Source: Candidatus Saccharimonadota bacterium (GTDB taxonomy: Bacteria > Patescibacteriota > Saccharimonadia > Saccharimonadales > Saccharimonadaceae). Taken from it: 64,000 bases of DNA. Position numbers and translations under genes: made by a program. Every line of letters starts with the position of its first letter. Position 1 is the first letter of the stretch. The notes beneath the pieces are model-generated. The model did not search any database, was not told the DNA's origin, and was given only the letters and a program-made list of their open reading frames with translations. Positions 41,118-49,221 of the stretch are shown here, piece by piece. Location of the stretch: positions 245,574-309,573 of the forward strand of contig JAFWHN010000001.1 in assembly GCA_017515205.1 (NCBI GenBank), written 5' to 3'.

Positions 41118-42156
41118 CTTTTTTTCCTTGTATCGCATCATAATACGGTACTGAACCAGAAGCAATCGTAAATAGAAGCGTAATCACCCGCGTCATCACC
41201 GTAATAATTGTCGCAGTCGCAAAATCTACTCCAAGCGCAATCATCACGCCCGCCATTCCTAATTCATACAACCCATATGGCACAATGCCATCAAATACTG
41301 AGCCGATTGCTTCACCAATCATAATATACGGCAAAAGCTCTGGCCGTCCTAGCGAAATCGCCACAATCCAATACGTCCCCACCTCAAAAAAACTATATAT
41401 TAATCCCCAAAGTGCCGGACCCTTTAAATAAGATTTGTTTTCTTTGGCAATCTTTACACTTTCATGAATATCCAAAAAATATTTGCTAATCCGCTCATTT
41501 CGCATCAAGTACTTCTTGCGCCCAAATGTTATCGTTTTCACTAGTAGATTCAGAAACCTTGTAATAGTCCTCGAAAAAAACTCAATCCGTTTTTTATTAC
41601 TTGCGATGTAAACCACAAACCACAAAAATATAAACACGCCAAAGTTCATCAAAAGTGACACCGGAATAATCCATTTAGCTTCGTCCGGAATTAAATTTAA
41701 TCCTGCTAAAATCAAAATCGCAATTAATGCCTGTAAATAATTAATCACCGTAGTCACGGCATAGCGAAAAATATAAAGAAAACTTGCCTGTCCTGCTGAA
41801 ACTCCATGTGGAGCCAATCGATAAGTTAAAAACGCCAGACCGCCAATTCCACCAGCCGGCACCGCATGATTCACGAAATTCAGTTCCGTCGAAATCCTAA
41901 AAATTTCATTATTCGTAAACTTCTGCACATTTTTTCTATGTTTCAAGTACGAAAAGAAAATTTGCCCACAAGCGTAATACATAAATAACTGCTCTGGTAT
42001 CAAAAGTACTAAGACAAACCCGTTCGCGTCTCTCAAATGGTGCAAAGTCTCCACAATATCTGGCCAATTCTGATATACCACATAGCCCACCAAAATAGCA
42101 GTTAGAATAATCAAAACTGTGCGCACAGAAAAACCAAGGTGTTTCTTTTTGCTCAT
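41107..42156 (-). CDS. YbhN/UPF0104-type membrane protein (LPG-synthase flippase-like)
   Basis: A 349-residue integral membrane protein with about eight helices, of the lysylphosphatidylglycerol-synthase transmembrane / YbhN family. It starts HLGFSVRTVLIILTAILVGYVVYQNW. It has the ENFVNHAVPAGGIGGLAFLTYRLAPHGVSAGQASF-like segment of the family, and a late VFDGIVPYGLYELGMAGVM. Relatives flip or modify lipids; the substrate here is unknown. The gene overlaps xseA by 11 nt. Confidence 0.85.
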   Translation of the reverse strand: MSKKKHLGFSVRTVLIILTAILVGYVVYQNWPDIVETLHHLRDANGFVLVLLIPEQLFMYYACGQIFFSYLKHRKNVQKFTNNEIFRISTELNFVNHAVPAGGIGGLAFLTYRLAPHGVSAGQASFLYIFRYAVTTVINYLQALIAILILAGLNLIPDEAKWIIPVSLLMNFGVFIFLWFVVYIASNKKRIEFFSRTITRFLNLLVKTITFGRKKYLMRNERISKYFLDIHESVKIAKENKSYLKGPALWGLIYSFFEVGTYWIVAISLGRPELLPYIMIGEAIGSVFDGIVPYGLYELGMAGVMIALGVDFATATIITVMTRVITLLFTIASGSVPYYDAIQGKKDER

Positions 42157-42183
42157 AGACCTATTATATCAAATTTTAGGAAA

Positions 42184-42456
42184 CTATCGTACTTCTACGC
42201 GTACCCGTGGCAAGGATTTACCAGAAAAATGTGTCTTCTTAGTCTTTACAAAAGTAACCACGCCATCTTTAGCTGCATGAATCGTAAAGTTACGAGACAT
42301 ATAAGTACCTTCGCCCGCTAATTTAGTAGCACCAGTTTGGCGCACCAAGACTTCACCATTTTTAACTTTTTGACCACCAAAACGCTTGACACCAAGACGA
42401 TGACCAGGATTATTATGAACATTTTTGGCGGTACCGCCAGCTTTTACGTGTGACAT
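42184..42456 (-). CDS. rpmA: 50S ribosomal protein bL27
   Basis: L27 (90 residues) reaches the peptidyl-transferase centre with its N-terminus. SHVKAGGTAKNVHNNPGHRLGVKRFGGQ is typical, including the AGG motif. There is no N-terminal extension needing cleavage. rplU (bL21), the usual neighbour, is not adjacent. It follows the Trm11-like gene with no gap. Confidence 0.95.
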   Translation of the reverse strand: MSHVKAGGTAKNVHNNPGHRLGVKRFGGQKVKNGEVLVRQTGATKLAGEGTYMSRNFTIHAAKDGVVTFVKTKKTHFSGKSLPRVRVEVR

Positions 42457-43683
42457 TTATTTCTTCCTTAAAATTAATATATCTCTCGCGACAATCTGCT
42501 CCGCGCGTGCATAAAGCAGCCCCTCGCGACTTTTATTATTAACATTATACCCCAATTTCTCAATTTCGTCAACAACATCCAGCCGTTCATATTCTCCGTT
42601 CTCTCTCAGCCACGCTGGCACCGCTACCGCTACAGGTGTATCTTTCTTAATCTGCCCCACCAAATTCTTCAAAAAGCCAATCACAATGCTGCTACATTCC
42701 TGCTTTTGCTCCTTTAATTCCATCTCAGTCGGAATCTTACTAAAAGGCTTGCCGAGATACCCTTCGCACGCCACTGCATCAATCGGCTGCTGCCATTGAA
42801 ATCTCGTCGCATCACCACAAATAATCTGAAATTGGTTATTTTCTGAGCACTGCGAGTCGCTACGAGCATGTTCGAACGAGCCCCGTGAAGACGGGCGCGA
42901 GTGAGAACGCGAAGAAAATAGCCAATTCAAATTTTTTGTAGCATATTCAACCATCCTTTCATTGACATCTGTCCCGTACGCTCGGTAGCCCATTAATAAT
43001 GCCTCCTGCAAAACTACACCAGTCCCACAAAATGGATCTAATACTACTGCGTCAGGTTTCAATGGCCCACATAGATTAATCAAAATCTGCGCTAGTTTCG
43101 GTGGCAGCATTCCTACTTTTGCATCCCGCGCCGGCCGCGCCTGATCGCGTCTCCTGTAAGCATCAATATCTTGTACACCAATTACCTTATACCAATCGTC
43201 ATCAAGTTTAATTAGTTCTACTTTTCGCTCATTTTTGCCGCTTAAACCATTGTGTAAAGACGTTGCAGTTGACAAAGTCGCTTCTTTATTTTCTACCACC
43301 CGAACACTACGCCCATGCCTTACTAAAATCTTCTTTAGCTTCAATGCTTCCTGTACTGCAGTTTTTTTCGAAGCGCCTTTCGAATAATCCGACACCCCCA
43401 CCGTTATCTTCCCCTCCGGCAGCTTTTGTAAAAAATCAAGCGGCTTTTCCTCTAGCTCAACTGCAAGCTTGAGGCATCCACCTAGCCGAATAATATCAAG
43501 TGGCATCGAAATGTCTTTTGAGGGGAATCCGCAGTTGCTACGAGGACTCAGCGACGAGCCCTGTGAAGACAGGCGCGAGGAGCGTCCCGAAAAAGACATT
43601 TGATGCCACTTGACGCCACTTAGAGCCTCAAGCTCCGCGATCGAAATTTCCGGTTGCCTACCAAGAACCGCTAAATATTTCAT
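42457..43683 (-). CDS. Trm11-like RNA/DNA methyltransferase carrying two inserted elements
   Basis: The 408-residue protein has a THUMP-like N-terminal half and a Rossmann methyltransferase domain: DPFCGTGVVLQEAL (residues 215-228), GTDVNERMVEYATKNLNWL, a GDATRF motif, and VACEGYLGKPF as the catalytic-type motif IV seen in tRNA guanine-N2 methylases of the Trm11 group. The tRNA target is inferred. Two SR-rich in-frame segments interrupt it, at residues 31-56 and 256-281, both between core elements. They are encoded by palindromic copies C and B. The rest looks intact, so the gene is probably functional. Confidence 0.85.
   Translation of the reverse strand: MKYLAVLGRQPEISIAELEALSGVKWHQMSFSGRSSRLSSQGSSLSPRSNCGFPSKDISMPLDIIRLGGCLKLAVELEEKPLDFLQKLPEGKITVGVSDYSKGASKKTAVQEALKLKKILVRHGRSVRVVENKEATLSTATSLHNGLSGKNERKVELIKLDDDWYKVIGVQDIDAYRRRDQARPARDAKVGMLPPKLAQILINLCGPLKPDAVVLDPFCGTGVVLQEALLMGYRAYGTDVNERMVEYATKNLNWLFSSRSHSRPSSRGSFEHARSDSQCSENNQFQIICGDATRFQWQQPIDAVACEGYLGKPFSKIPTEMELKEQKQECSSIVIGFLKNLVGQIKKDTPVAVAVPAWLRENGEYERLDVVDEIEKLGYNVNNKSREGLLYARAEQIVARDILILRKK
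42830..42927 (-). repeat. Palindromic coding element, copy B (in the Trm11-like gene)
   Basis: The 68-nt core (42845-42912) has inverted flanks of 15 bp with one G-U pair (42830-42844 with 42913-42927). These are AATTGGTTATTTTCT-type, from the flanking coding sequence. The inner hairpin is CCCGT-CTTC-ACGGG. It encodes SSRSHSRPSSRGSFEHARSDSQCSEN in frame. Confidence 0.88.
43496..43613 (-). repeat. Palindromic coding element, copy C (in the Trm11-like gene)
   Basis: The 71-nt core (43520-43590) is 3 nt longer than in A and B, keeping frame. The inverted flanks are 23 bp with one bulged base (43496-43519 with 43591-43613) and unrelated to those of A and B. The inner hairpin is CCTGT-CTTC-ACAGG, a compensatory change relative to B. 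It encodes SGRSSRLSSQGSSLSPRSNCGFPSK. Confidence 0.88.
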
Positions 43684-44915
43684 TTAACCACCAAGAACTT
43701 ATTTTTACCCTTTTTAATTATCGCCACCTGATTCAAAGTAATATCGTCTTTTGCTTTCTCACCATTAATCGTTATTGCACCCTGCGCCACATATTCCCGC
43801 GCTTTTTTCTTCGACTCCGCCAAACCATTTCCAGCCAAAGCATCCACTAGCGTCACGCCTTTCTTAGCTACCGGCAGATATTTAGCAAATTCCTGAATCT
43901 CGTCCGCTGTAAACTGTGTAAAATCCGTCTCCTTATCAAATAGCATCACCGTCAAATTCTCTACCGCCTCGGCATTTTCTACACCGTGCACAATTTCTGT
44001 CACACCTCGTGCTAGAGCCCGCTGTGCAATGCGCTTTTCCGGCGCCGCACCGTGCTGTGCCATAATACTTTCAATCGCTTCCTTGTCATAAAAAGTATAA
44101 ATCTTCAAAAGATTCTCTACCGCCTCATCCGGTTGATTTAGCCAGAATTGGTAAAAATCAAAAATCGAAGTGCAATTACCACTGCCATTATCTGAAGCCG
44201 CTAGCCATACTGCATTTCCTTCACTCTTGCCAAATTTCTTACCAGATACCGGGTCAATTATGAGTGGCGTAGACCAAACATCCGCTTCCGCATTTTCTAA
44301 CCTTTTAATCAAATGAATTCCCGAAGTGCAGTTCCCATACTGATCCGCCCCGCAAAGTTGCAAATTCACTCCGTACTCACGATAAAGATGCAAAAAATCA
44401 TAACCCTGAATCAAAGTATACGAAAACTCCGCATAGGAAATTCCCGAACCACCATCACCAATCCGATTTTGCACAAATTGTCGATCGAGTAACTGCGTCA
44501 TCGAAAACGCCTTTCCTACCTCACGTAAGAAATCCAAATATTTCATATCCTTAAACCACGCCAAATTGTCTACTACCGTCACGCCCTCAAAATTAATAAT
44601 GCGTTCAATCTGCTCTTTAATACATTTTTTGTTATGTTCTACTTCTTCTAACGATTTCAATTCTCGTTCACCATTTTCCTTCGGATCACCAATTTGGCCC
44701 GTTGCACCTCCAACTAATAGATACGGCTGATAACCATGCCGCACAAAGCACGCGCACATCATTAGCGCCGCAAGATTTCCAATCGTCAGAGAATCCGCCG
44801 ACGGATCCGCTCCCCAATAAAACTTCTTTGGTTCCCGCGTATCCAAATCTTCAGGAATCGAAATTGTAGTTTCAGCTTGAAAACCACGATAAATTAATTC
44901 TTCTGATAATTTCAT
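43680..44915 (-). CDS. tyrS: Tyrosyl-tRNA synthetase
   Basis: A class I synthetase of 411 residues. GADPSADSLTIGNLAALMM contains the HIGH-equivalent (TIGN), and KFGKSEGNA is the KMSKS-equivalent. A C-terminal S4 RNA-binding domain (LVDALAGNGLAESKKKAREYVAQGAITING) is present. The 3' end overlaps the Trm11-like gene by 4 nt. TATAAT ends 6 nt before the ATG, so the mRNA is probably leaderless. Confidence 0.96.
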   Translation of the reverse strand: MKLSEELIYRGFQAETTISIPEDLDTREPKKFYWGADPSADSLTIGNLAALMMCACFVRHGYQPYLLVGGATGQIGDPKENGERELKSLEEVEHNKKCIKEQIERIINFEGVTVVDNLAWFKDMKYLDFLREVGKAFSMTQLLDRQFVQNRIGDGGSGISYAEFSYTLIQGYDFLHLYREYGVNLQLCGADQYGNCTSGIHLIKRLENAEADVWSTPLIIDPVSGKKFGKSEGNAVWLAASDNGSGNCTSIFDFYQFWLNQPDEAVENLLKIYTFYDKEAIESIMAQHGAAPEKRIAQRALARGVTEIVHGVENAEAVENLTVMLFDKETDFTQFTADEIQEFAKYLPVAKKGVTLVDALAGNGLAESKKKAREYVAQGAITINGEKAKDDITLNQVAIIKKGKNKFLVVK

Positions 44916-44921
44916 AGCCTC

Positions 44922-44927
44922 ATTATA
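44922..44927 (-). promoter_or_regulatory. -10 box of tyrS, leaderless spacing
   Basis: TGATATAAT ending 6 nt before the ATG. Confidence 0.65.
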
Positions 44928-45356
44928 TCACAACTTGGCACCTTCTCTGGCCTTATTTGCCCACTCGTCCGCCATCTCGTTATATATAGTTCCCGCATGC
45001 CCTCGCACCCAAACCAATTTCACCGAATGCGTAGTATATAATTCATAAAGCCTCTTTACAATATCCAAATTCTGAATTTCGCCTTTAGACTTTTTCCAGC
45101 CCCTCGCTTCCCAGCTCGGCGCCCACTTCGTCAACACATTAATCCAAAATTCTGAATCGCTATGGATTTCACAGTCCTCCTCACCTACATATTCAATCGC
45201 CGCAATCATTGCCGAACCTTCCATCCGAATATTCGTCGTTTTAGCCTCACGCCCTAATGCCACTGGCCGTGCTTCGCCGTCGCTTACTTCAATCACCGCA
45301 AATCCTCCTGGCCCCGGATTCGGACTCGCGCTACCATCCGTCCATAGTATCTTCAT
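44928..45356 (-). CDS. rnhA: Ribonuclease HI
   Basis: RNase HI removes RNA from RNA-DNA hybrids. The 142-residue protein shows WTDGSASPNPGPGGFAVI, the EGSAMIAAIEYV glutamate, IHSDSEFWINVLTKW and VRGHAGTIYNEMADEWANKA, so the DEDD active-site set is complete. The -10 box lies 7 nt before the ATG. It stops 12 nt before tyrS. Confidence 0.93.
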   Translation of the reverse strand: MKILWTDGSASPNPGPGGFAVIEVSDGEARPVALGREAKTTNIRMEGSAMIAAIEYVGEEDCEIHSDSEFWINVLTKWAPSWEARGWKKSKGEIQNLDIVKRLYELYTTHSVKLVWVRGHAGTIYNEMADEWANKAREGAKL

Positions 45357-45371
45357 ACTATATATTATATA

Positions 45372-45953
45372 TTATTTTATAATTTTATCGATAATTCCAT
45401 ATTTTAAAGCCTCTTCTGCACTCATCCAATTATCTCGATCCATATCCTTTTCTACCTGCGCTAAACTTTTGCCTGTATTTTTTGCAAAAATCTCCGCAAG
45501 GCGTTTCTTCAAGAATACACCTTCACGTAACATAATTTCTTGATCGGTAATTTTACCCTCCGTACCAGAAGACGGTTGATGAATCATAATCCGCGCATTT
45601 GGCAGGCAATACCGCTTGCCCTTTGCACCAGAAGAAAGCAACATCGCGCCCATCGAAGCTTGAAGGCCAATTCCAATCGTCTCCACATCCGGTTCAATAT
45701 AATTCATAGTGTCAATAATCGCTAATCCATCATAAACAGATCCGCCAGGCGAATTAATATAAAGCTTGATTGGTTTTTTGGAATCCTCGTGTGCCAGATA
45801 TAGAAGCTGTGCAATCACCAAATTTGCCGTGTGCGGATTTACGTCCTCGCCGAGGAATATAATCCGATCGTTCAAAAGCCTCGAATAAATATCGTAAGCT
45901 CTCTCGCCTTTATTCGTTTCCTCAATAATCGTTGGTACTAAATAATCTTTCAT
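45372..45953 (-). CDS. clpP: ATP-dependent Clp protease proteolytic subunit
   Basis: ClpP (193 residues) is the serine protease of the Clp chamber. The catalytic serine is in QASMGAMLLSSGAKGKRY, the histidine in MIHQPSSGTEGKITD, with the aspartate near the C-terminus (KDMDRDNWMSAEEALKYGIIDKII). The N-terminus (IEETNKGERAYDIYSRLLNDRIIFLG) is standard. It lies 1 nt after clpC and shares its CIRCE-controlled promoter. Confidence 0.96.
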   Translation of the reverse strand: MKDYLVPTIIEETNKGERAYDIYSRLLNDRIIFLGEDVNPHTANLVIAQLLYLAHEDSKKPIKLYINSPGGSVYDGLAIIDTMNYIEPDVETIGIGLQASMGAMLLSSGAKGKRYCLPNARIMIHQPSSGTEGKITDQEIMLREGVFLKKRLAEIFAKNTGKSLAQVEKDMDRDNWMSAEEALKYGIIDKIIK

Positions 45954-45954
45954 T

Positions 45955-48423
45955 TTACTCCTTTACTAGTTTTAACTTACCATTAGTTAATTTCAATGTC
46001 GGGATGTCTCCTTTCTTTAATTCTCCCGCAATTATTTGCTCACTTAAAAGCGACTCCACTTCGTCTTCAATCTCTCGCCGAAGCGGCCTTGCTCCATTCT
46101 TTGGATCATAGCCCTTCTTTATCAAGTATTCTTTCGCCTTTTCGTCTACTTTCAAACCCACACCTTTCGTCGCCAAACGCTTCTTCAAATCATCAACCAA
46201 ATTGTCAAAAATCTTACCCACATCTTTCTTCGTCAAAGCATGAAATACCAGGATATTATCCAGCCGATTAATCAACTCCGGCCGCATAATCTTTTTTAGA
46301 GCCTTCATCGCATAAGATTTATTTTCTTCATACTCCTCAGCTAGGGCCTTTTTATCCTTCGGCGTTTTCGCCGTAAAGCCAAGCTCCGACTCCCGATACA
46401 TATCCGCCGAACCTAGATTCGATGTAAGAATCACAATTGAGTTATTGAATTTTACTTTATTACCTTGCCCATCCGTCAGTACGCCATCTTCCAAAATTTG
46501 TAGCAGTATATTAAATACATCCGGATGCGCCTTTTCAATTTCATCAAATAGCACTACGGAGTATGGTTTTCTGCGCACTGCTTCCGTCAGCTTACCACCA
46601 TCATCATAGCCCACATATCCAGCTGGCGCGCCCACGAGTCGTGATACATTATGCTTCTCACCAAACTCGCTCATATCAATCTTCACTAGCGCGTTTTCTC
46701 CACCAAATACTTCACGCGCAATCACCCGCGCGAGTTCAGTCTTGCCTACACCAGTCGGACCCATAAAGAGAAACGATCCGATCGGCCGCCGAGAGTCCGC
46801 GATGCCCGAGCGCCCACGCCGAATCGCTTTAGCTACCGCCTTAATCGCCTCATTCTGACCAACTACCGATTTGGATAACTCATCTTCTAGATTCATCAGC
46901 ATCTTCATTTCCGAACCATGCACCTTAGAAACTGGAATGCCAGTTTTTAGTGATACCGCCGTCGCCAAATTTTCTTCCGTGAGCTTTGGATTTACCGTAT
47001 CCTTTACGCCCGCCTTTTCTAGTTTCTTAATATCTTGTTCCAGCTTCGCGAGTTCTGTTTTATAGCCAGCCGCTTTTTCATAATCTTCCGCTTCCGCCGC
47101 TGCTTCAATTTTTTCCTCCAGCATCGACTTTTCAATCTTCATCTTCTTGTACTTACCACCGCCTTTTTTATCTGCTGCCACTTTACAAATTGCCGACGCT
47201 TCATCAATAATATCAATCACCTTATCCGGCATAAACCGATCATTGATATACCTTTGCCCCATCGTAATCGCCGTTTCAATCATTTCGTCCGGGATCACTA
47301 CGCCATGATGCTTTTCGTAATGTTTTTTAATACCCTTCATGATCCGGAAAGTTACCGCCGCCGACGGCTCTTCCACCATTACCGTCTGAAATCGCCTTGA
47401 AAGCGCCTTATCTTTTTCGATCGTTTTGCGATATTCATCTAGAGTCGTCGCACCAATCAAATTCAAAGAATTCCGCGCGAGCTCCGGCTTCAAAATGTTC
47501 GCTGCATCCATTGACCCTTCGCTCGACCCCGCACCACATAATAAATGAATCTCGTCGATAAATAGCAAAATCGAATCATCCGCCACTGCCTCGTCAATCA
47601 CACCCTTAATCCGTTCCTCAAACTCGCCCCGGAATTTCGTACCCGCTACGAGCGAGCTCAGATCCACTTGATAAATATGCTTACCAATCAAATTCCCAGG
47701 CACCTCGTTTTTGGAAATCCTAGTCGCAAGGCCTTCTACGATTGCCGTCTTGCCTACACCCGCTTCTCCGATTAGAACCGGATTCGACTTCGTCCGTCGT
47801 GAAAGAACCGTTACTACTCTTTCAATTTCATTCTCCCTTCCAATCACCGTATCTAACCGACCTTGCTTTGCTTCTTCGGTTAAATCTTTACCATAACGAC
47901 TGAGGAATTTCAGCTGCTTCTTGTTTAAATATTTCGCCTTCTCGGCCTTAGTCTTTTCGTCTTTCGTCTGCTCTTCTACTAATTTTTCAATCTCATCCAA
48001 CACCTCGTTTTCGTCTACTTTAAGACTATACAAAATCAGCGCCGCTCGTGAATTTTGTTGTGACAAAAGCGCATATAATATATGCTCCGTACCAATCACG
48101 GAAAGCCCCTGTTCTTTTACATAGTTTTGTGCCATCCGAAGCGTCAAAATCACCGCCTCGGATAACGACATCATTGCCATATCTGAACCAGGTACCTCTA
48201 CCGCCACCTTATTGAGCGCCTTTTCTACCTCCTCCGTCGTGACGCCCTCTTCACGCAGTAATTTCGCACCCGTGGAATTATCCATCGACATTATGCCAAG
48301 CAATAAATGTTCCGTCCCCATATAACCGTTGTTATATCTTTTTGCATAGTAATCCGCTTTCTGCAACGCAAAACGTGCATTTTCGGACAATTTATTCATA
48401 ATTTCGCTAAATTCTTCCTGCAT
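45955..48423 (-). CDS. clpC: Clp protease ATPase subunit ClpC
   Basis: An 822-residue Hsp100 unfoldase. Two Clp_N repeats (about residues 8-140) are followed by AAA-1 with GEAGVGKTAIVEGLA, a short middle region with a UVR-like coil (EKIEAAAEAEDYEKAAGYKTELAKLEQDIKKLE), and AAA-2 with GPTGVGKTELARV. The short middle region fits ClpC rather than ClpB. Immediate coupling to clpP fits a protease partner. The longer frame to 48450 would begin inside the promoter; the ATG at 48423 follows GGGGGT. Heat-shock control by HrcA is indicated by a perfect CIRCE. Confidence 0.95.
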   Translation of the reverse strand: MQEEFSEIMNKLSENARFALQKADYYAKRYNNGYMGTEHLLLGIMSMDNSTGAKLLREEGVTTEEVEKALNKVAVEVPGSDMAMMSLSEAVILTLRMAQNYVKEQGLSVIGTEHILYALLSQQNSRAALILYSLKVDENEVLDEIEKLVEEQTKDEKTKAEKAKYLNKKQLKFLSRYGKDLTEEAKQGRLDTVIGRENEIERVVTVLSRRTKSNPVLIGEAGVGKTAIVEGLATRISKNEVPGNLIGKHIYQVDLSSLVAGTKFRGEFEERIKGVIDEAVADDSILLFIDEIHLLCGAGSSEGSMDAANILKPELARNSLNLIGATTLDEYRKTIEKDKALSRRFQTVMVEEPSAAVTFRIMKGIKKHYEKHHGVVIPDEMIETAITMGQRYINDRFMPDKVIDIIDEASAICKVAADKKGGGKYKKMKIEKSMLEEKIEAAAEAEDYEKAAGYKTELAKLEQDIKKLEKAGVKDTVNPKLTEENLATAVSLKTGIPVSKVHGSEMKMLMNLEDELSKSVVGQNEAIKAVAKAIRRGRSGIADSRRPIGSFLFMGPTGVGKTELARVIAREVFGGENALVKIDMSEFGEKHNVSRLVGAPAGYVGYDDGGKLTEAVRRKPYSVVLFDEIEKAHPDVFNILLQILEDGVLTDGQGNKVKFNNSIVILTSNLGSADMYRESELGFTAKTPKDKKALAEEYEENKSYAMKALKKIMRPELINRLDNILVFHALTKKDVGKIFDNLVDDLKKRLATKGVGLKVDEKAKEYLIKKGYDPKNGARPLRREIEDEVESLLSEQIIAGELKKGDIPTLKLTNGKLKLVKE

Positions 48424-48431
48424 AATACCCC

Positions 48432-48462
48432 CATTATATAAAATTAGCACTCTCGTGTCAAG
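48432..48462 (-). promoter_or_regulatory. Promoter of clpC-clpP, overlapping CIRCE
   Basis: On the minus strand, TTGACA lies within the CIRCE spacer and TATAAT follows after 17 bp, ending 9 nt before the clpC ATG. An HrcA dimer on CIRCE would block the -35. Confidence 0.8.
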
Positions 48463-48470
48463 AGTGCTAA
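48444..48470. promoter_or_regulatory. CIRCE operator (HrcA binding site)
   Basis: The inverted repeat TTAGCACTC-N9-GAGTGCTAA matches the CIRCE consensus exactly. It lies directly upstream of clpC and overlaps its promoter. CIRCE is the known target of the heat-shock repressor HrcA, usually at groEL and dnaK operons; here it controls clpC-clpP. Confidence 0.95.
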
Positions 48471-48490
48471 TTATCTCTTACAACTCTAAA

Positions 48491-49198
48491 TTATATCTTT
48501 GAATAATTATCCTTTTGAGTTAACATAGTCTCAATCATATTAACGCTATTCACCTCTAACGTTTTTTCATCTTCAGTAACAGAATAAACAGCCTGAGGAT
48601 GATGATAGCAATAATTATACTTATCATCCGAAAAAACAAAATTTCCATATGGACAAGTATCTTTACCATACTCACTTATTAAGATTCTTCCTAATGCGCC
48701 TAACCCACTCCCATTTTTATTTGGATCCAAAAACTCTGGAAATCCTTCCCCCGCGACCCCAGACACTGCGATGCTACCACCGTCAGACTTGCTATCCCCA
48801 TAAATCAAATAACTATACCAGACATTATTCAAACCATCAGGTATCTTTATTTTTAAATCCCAACTTCCAACGTAAATATAATCACCAGAATCTATCTGGG
48901 AAGTTGAATCATCGTCCGCAGCAGCAGTAGTAGTATCATCTTCCTGTTTAGATTGTCTTATTTCATCCAATTGTCTCTCGTAATCAGCAATTCTGTTATT
49001 TAGCTCAGCTTCTTTCTGATTCCCAGAAAGATACGCCCACACGCCAAAACCAATTCCGCCAGCCGCAAGCAAAGCTAGAACAATCATCCCTGCTATCATT
49101 CCAGTCTTCTTCTGAGATTTATCACGAAAGACCACATCATCTTTCTGGGCCATCGACTCCGTAGTATTGATATTTGTCATATTATTATTTGGCTGCAT
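48491..49198 (-). CDS. Membrane-anchored protein, tandem paralogue 1
   Basis: An unknown protein of 235 residues. The cytoplasmic N-terminus (about 35 residues, Asn/Gln-rich) leads to a helix GMIAGMIVLALLAAGGIGFGVWAYLSGN, then a short coil and an outer domain with DYIYVGSWDLKIKIPDGL and a cysteine pair (TCPYG; YCYHH). The first 75 residues are closely like the neighbouring gene 49222-49851, while the outer domains differ. GAAAGGA precedes the ATG. The two form an operon. Confidence 0.75.
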   Translation of the reverse strand: MQPNNNMTNINTTESMAQKDDVVFRDKSQKKTGMIAGMIVLALLAAGGIGFGVWAYLSGNQKEAELNNRIADYERQLDEIRQSKQEDDTTTAAADDDSTSQIDSGDYIYVGSWDLKIKIPDGLNNVWYSYLIYGDSKSDGGSIAVSGVAGEGFPEFLDPNKNGSGLGALGRILISEYGKDTCPYGNFVFSDDKYNYCYHHPQAVYSVTEDEKTLEVNSVNMIETMLTQKDNYSKI

Positions 49199-49221
49199 AA
49201 TATCCTTTCCTCTTATATTTA

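Noticed and set aside
42457..43683. Trm11-like gene as a pseudogene because of two inserts
   Set aside because: Both inserts are multiples of three, contain no stop, and lie between core motifs, all of which are intact.
45955..48450. ClpC start at 48450
   Set aside because: The first nine codons are the -10 box and the start of the leader; the ATG at 48423 fits both promoter and ribosome-binding site.
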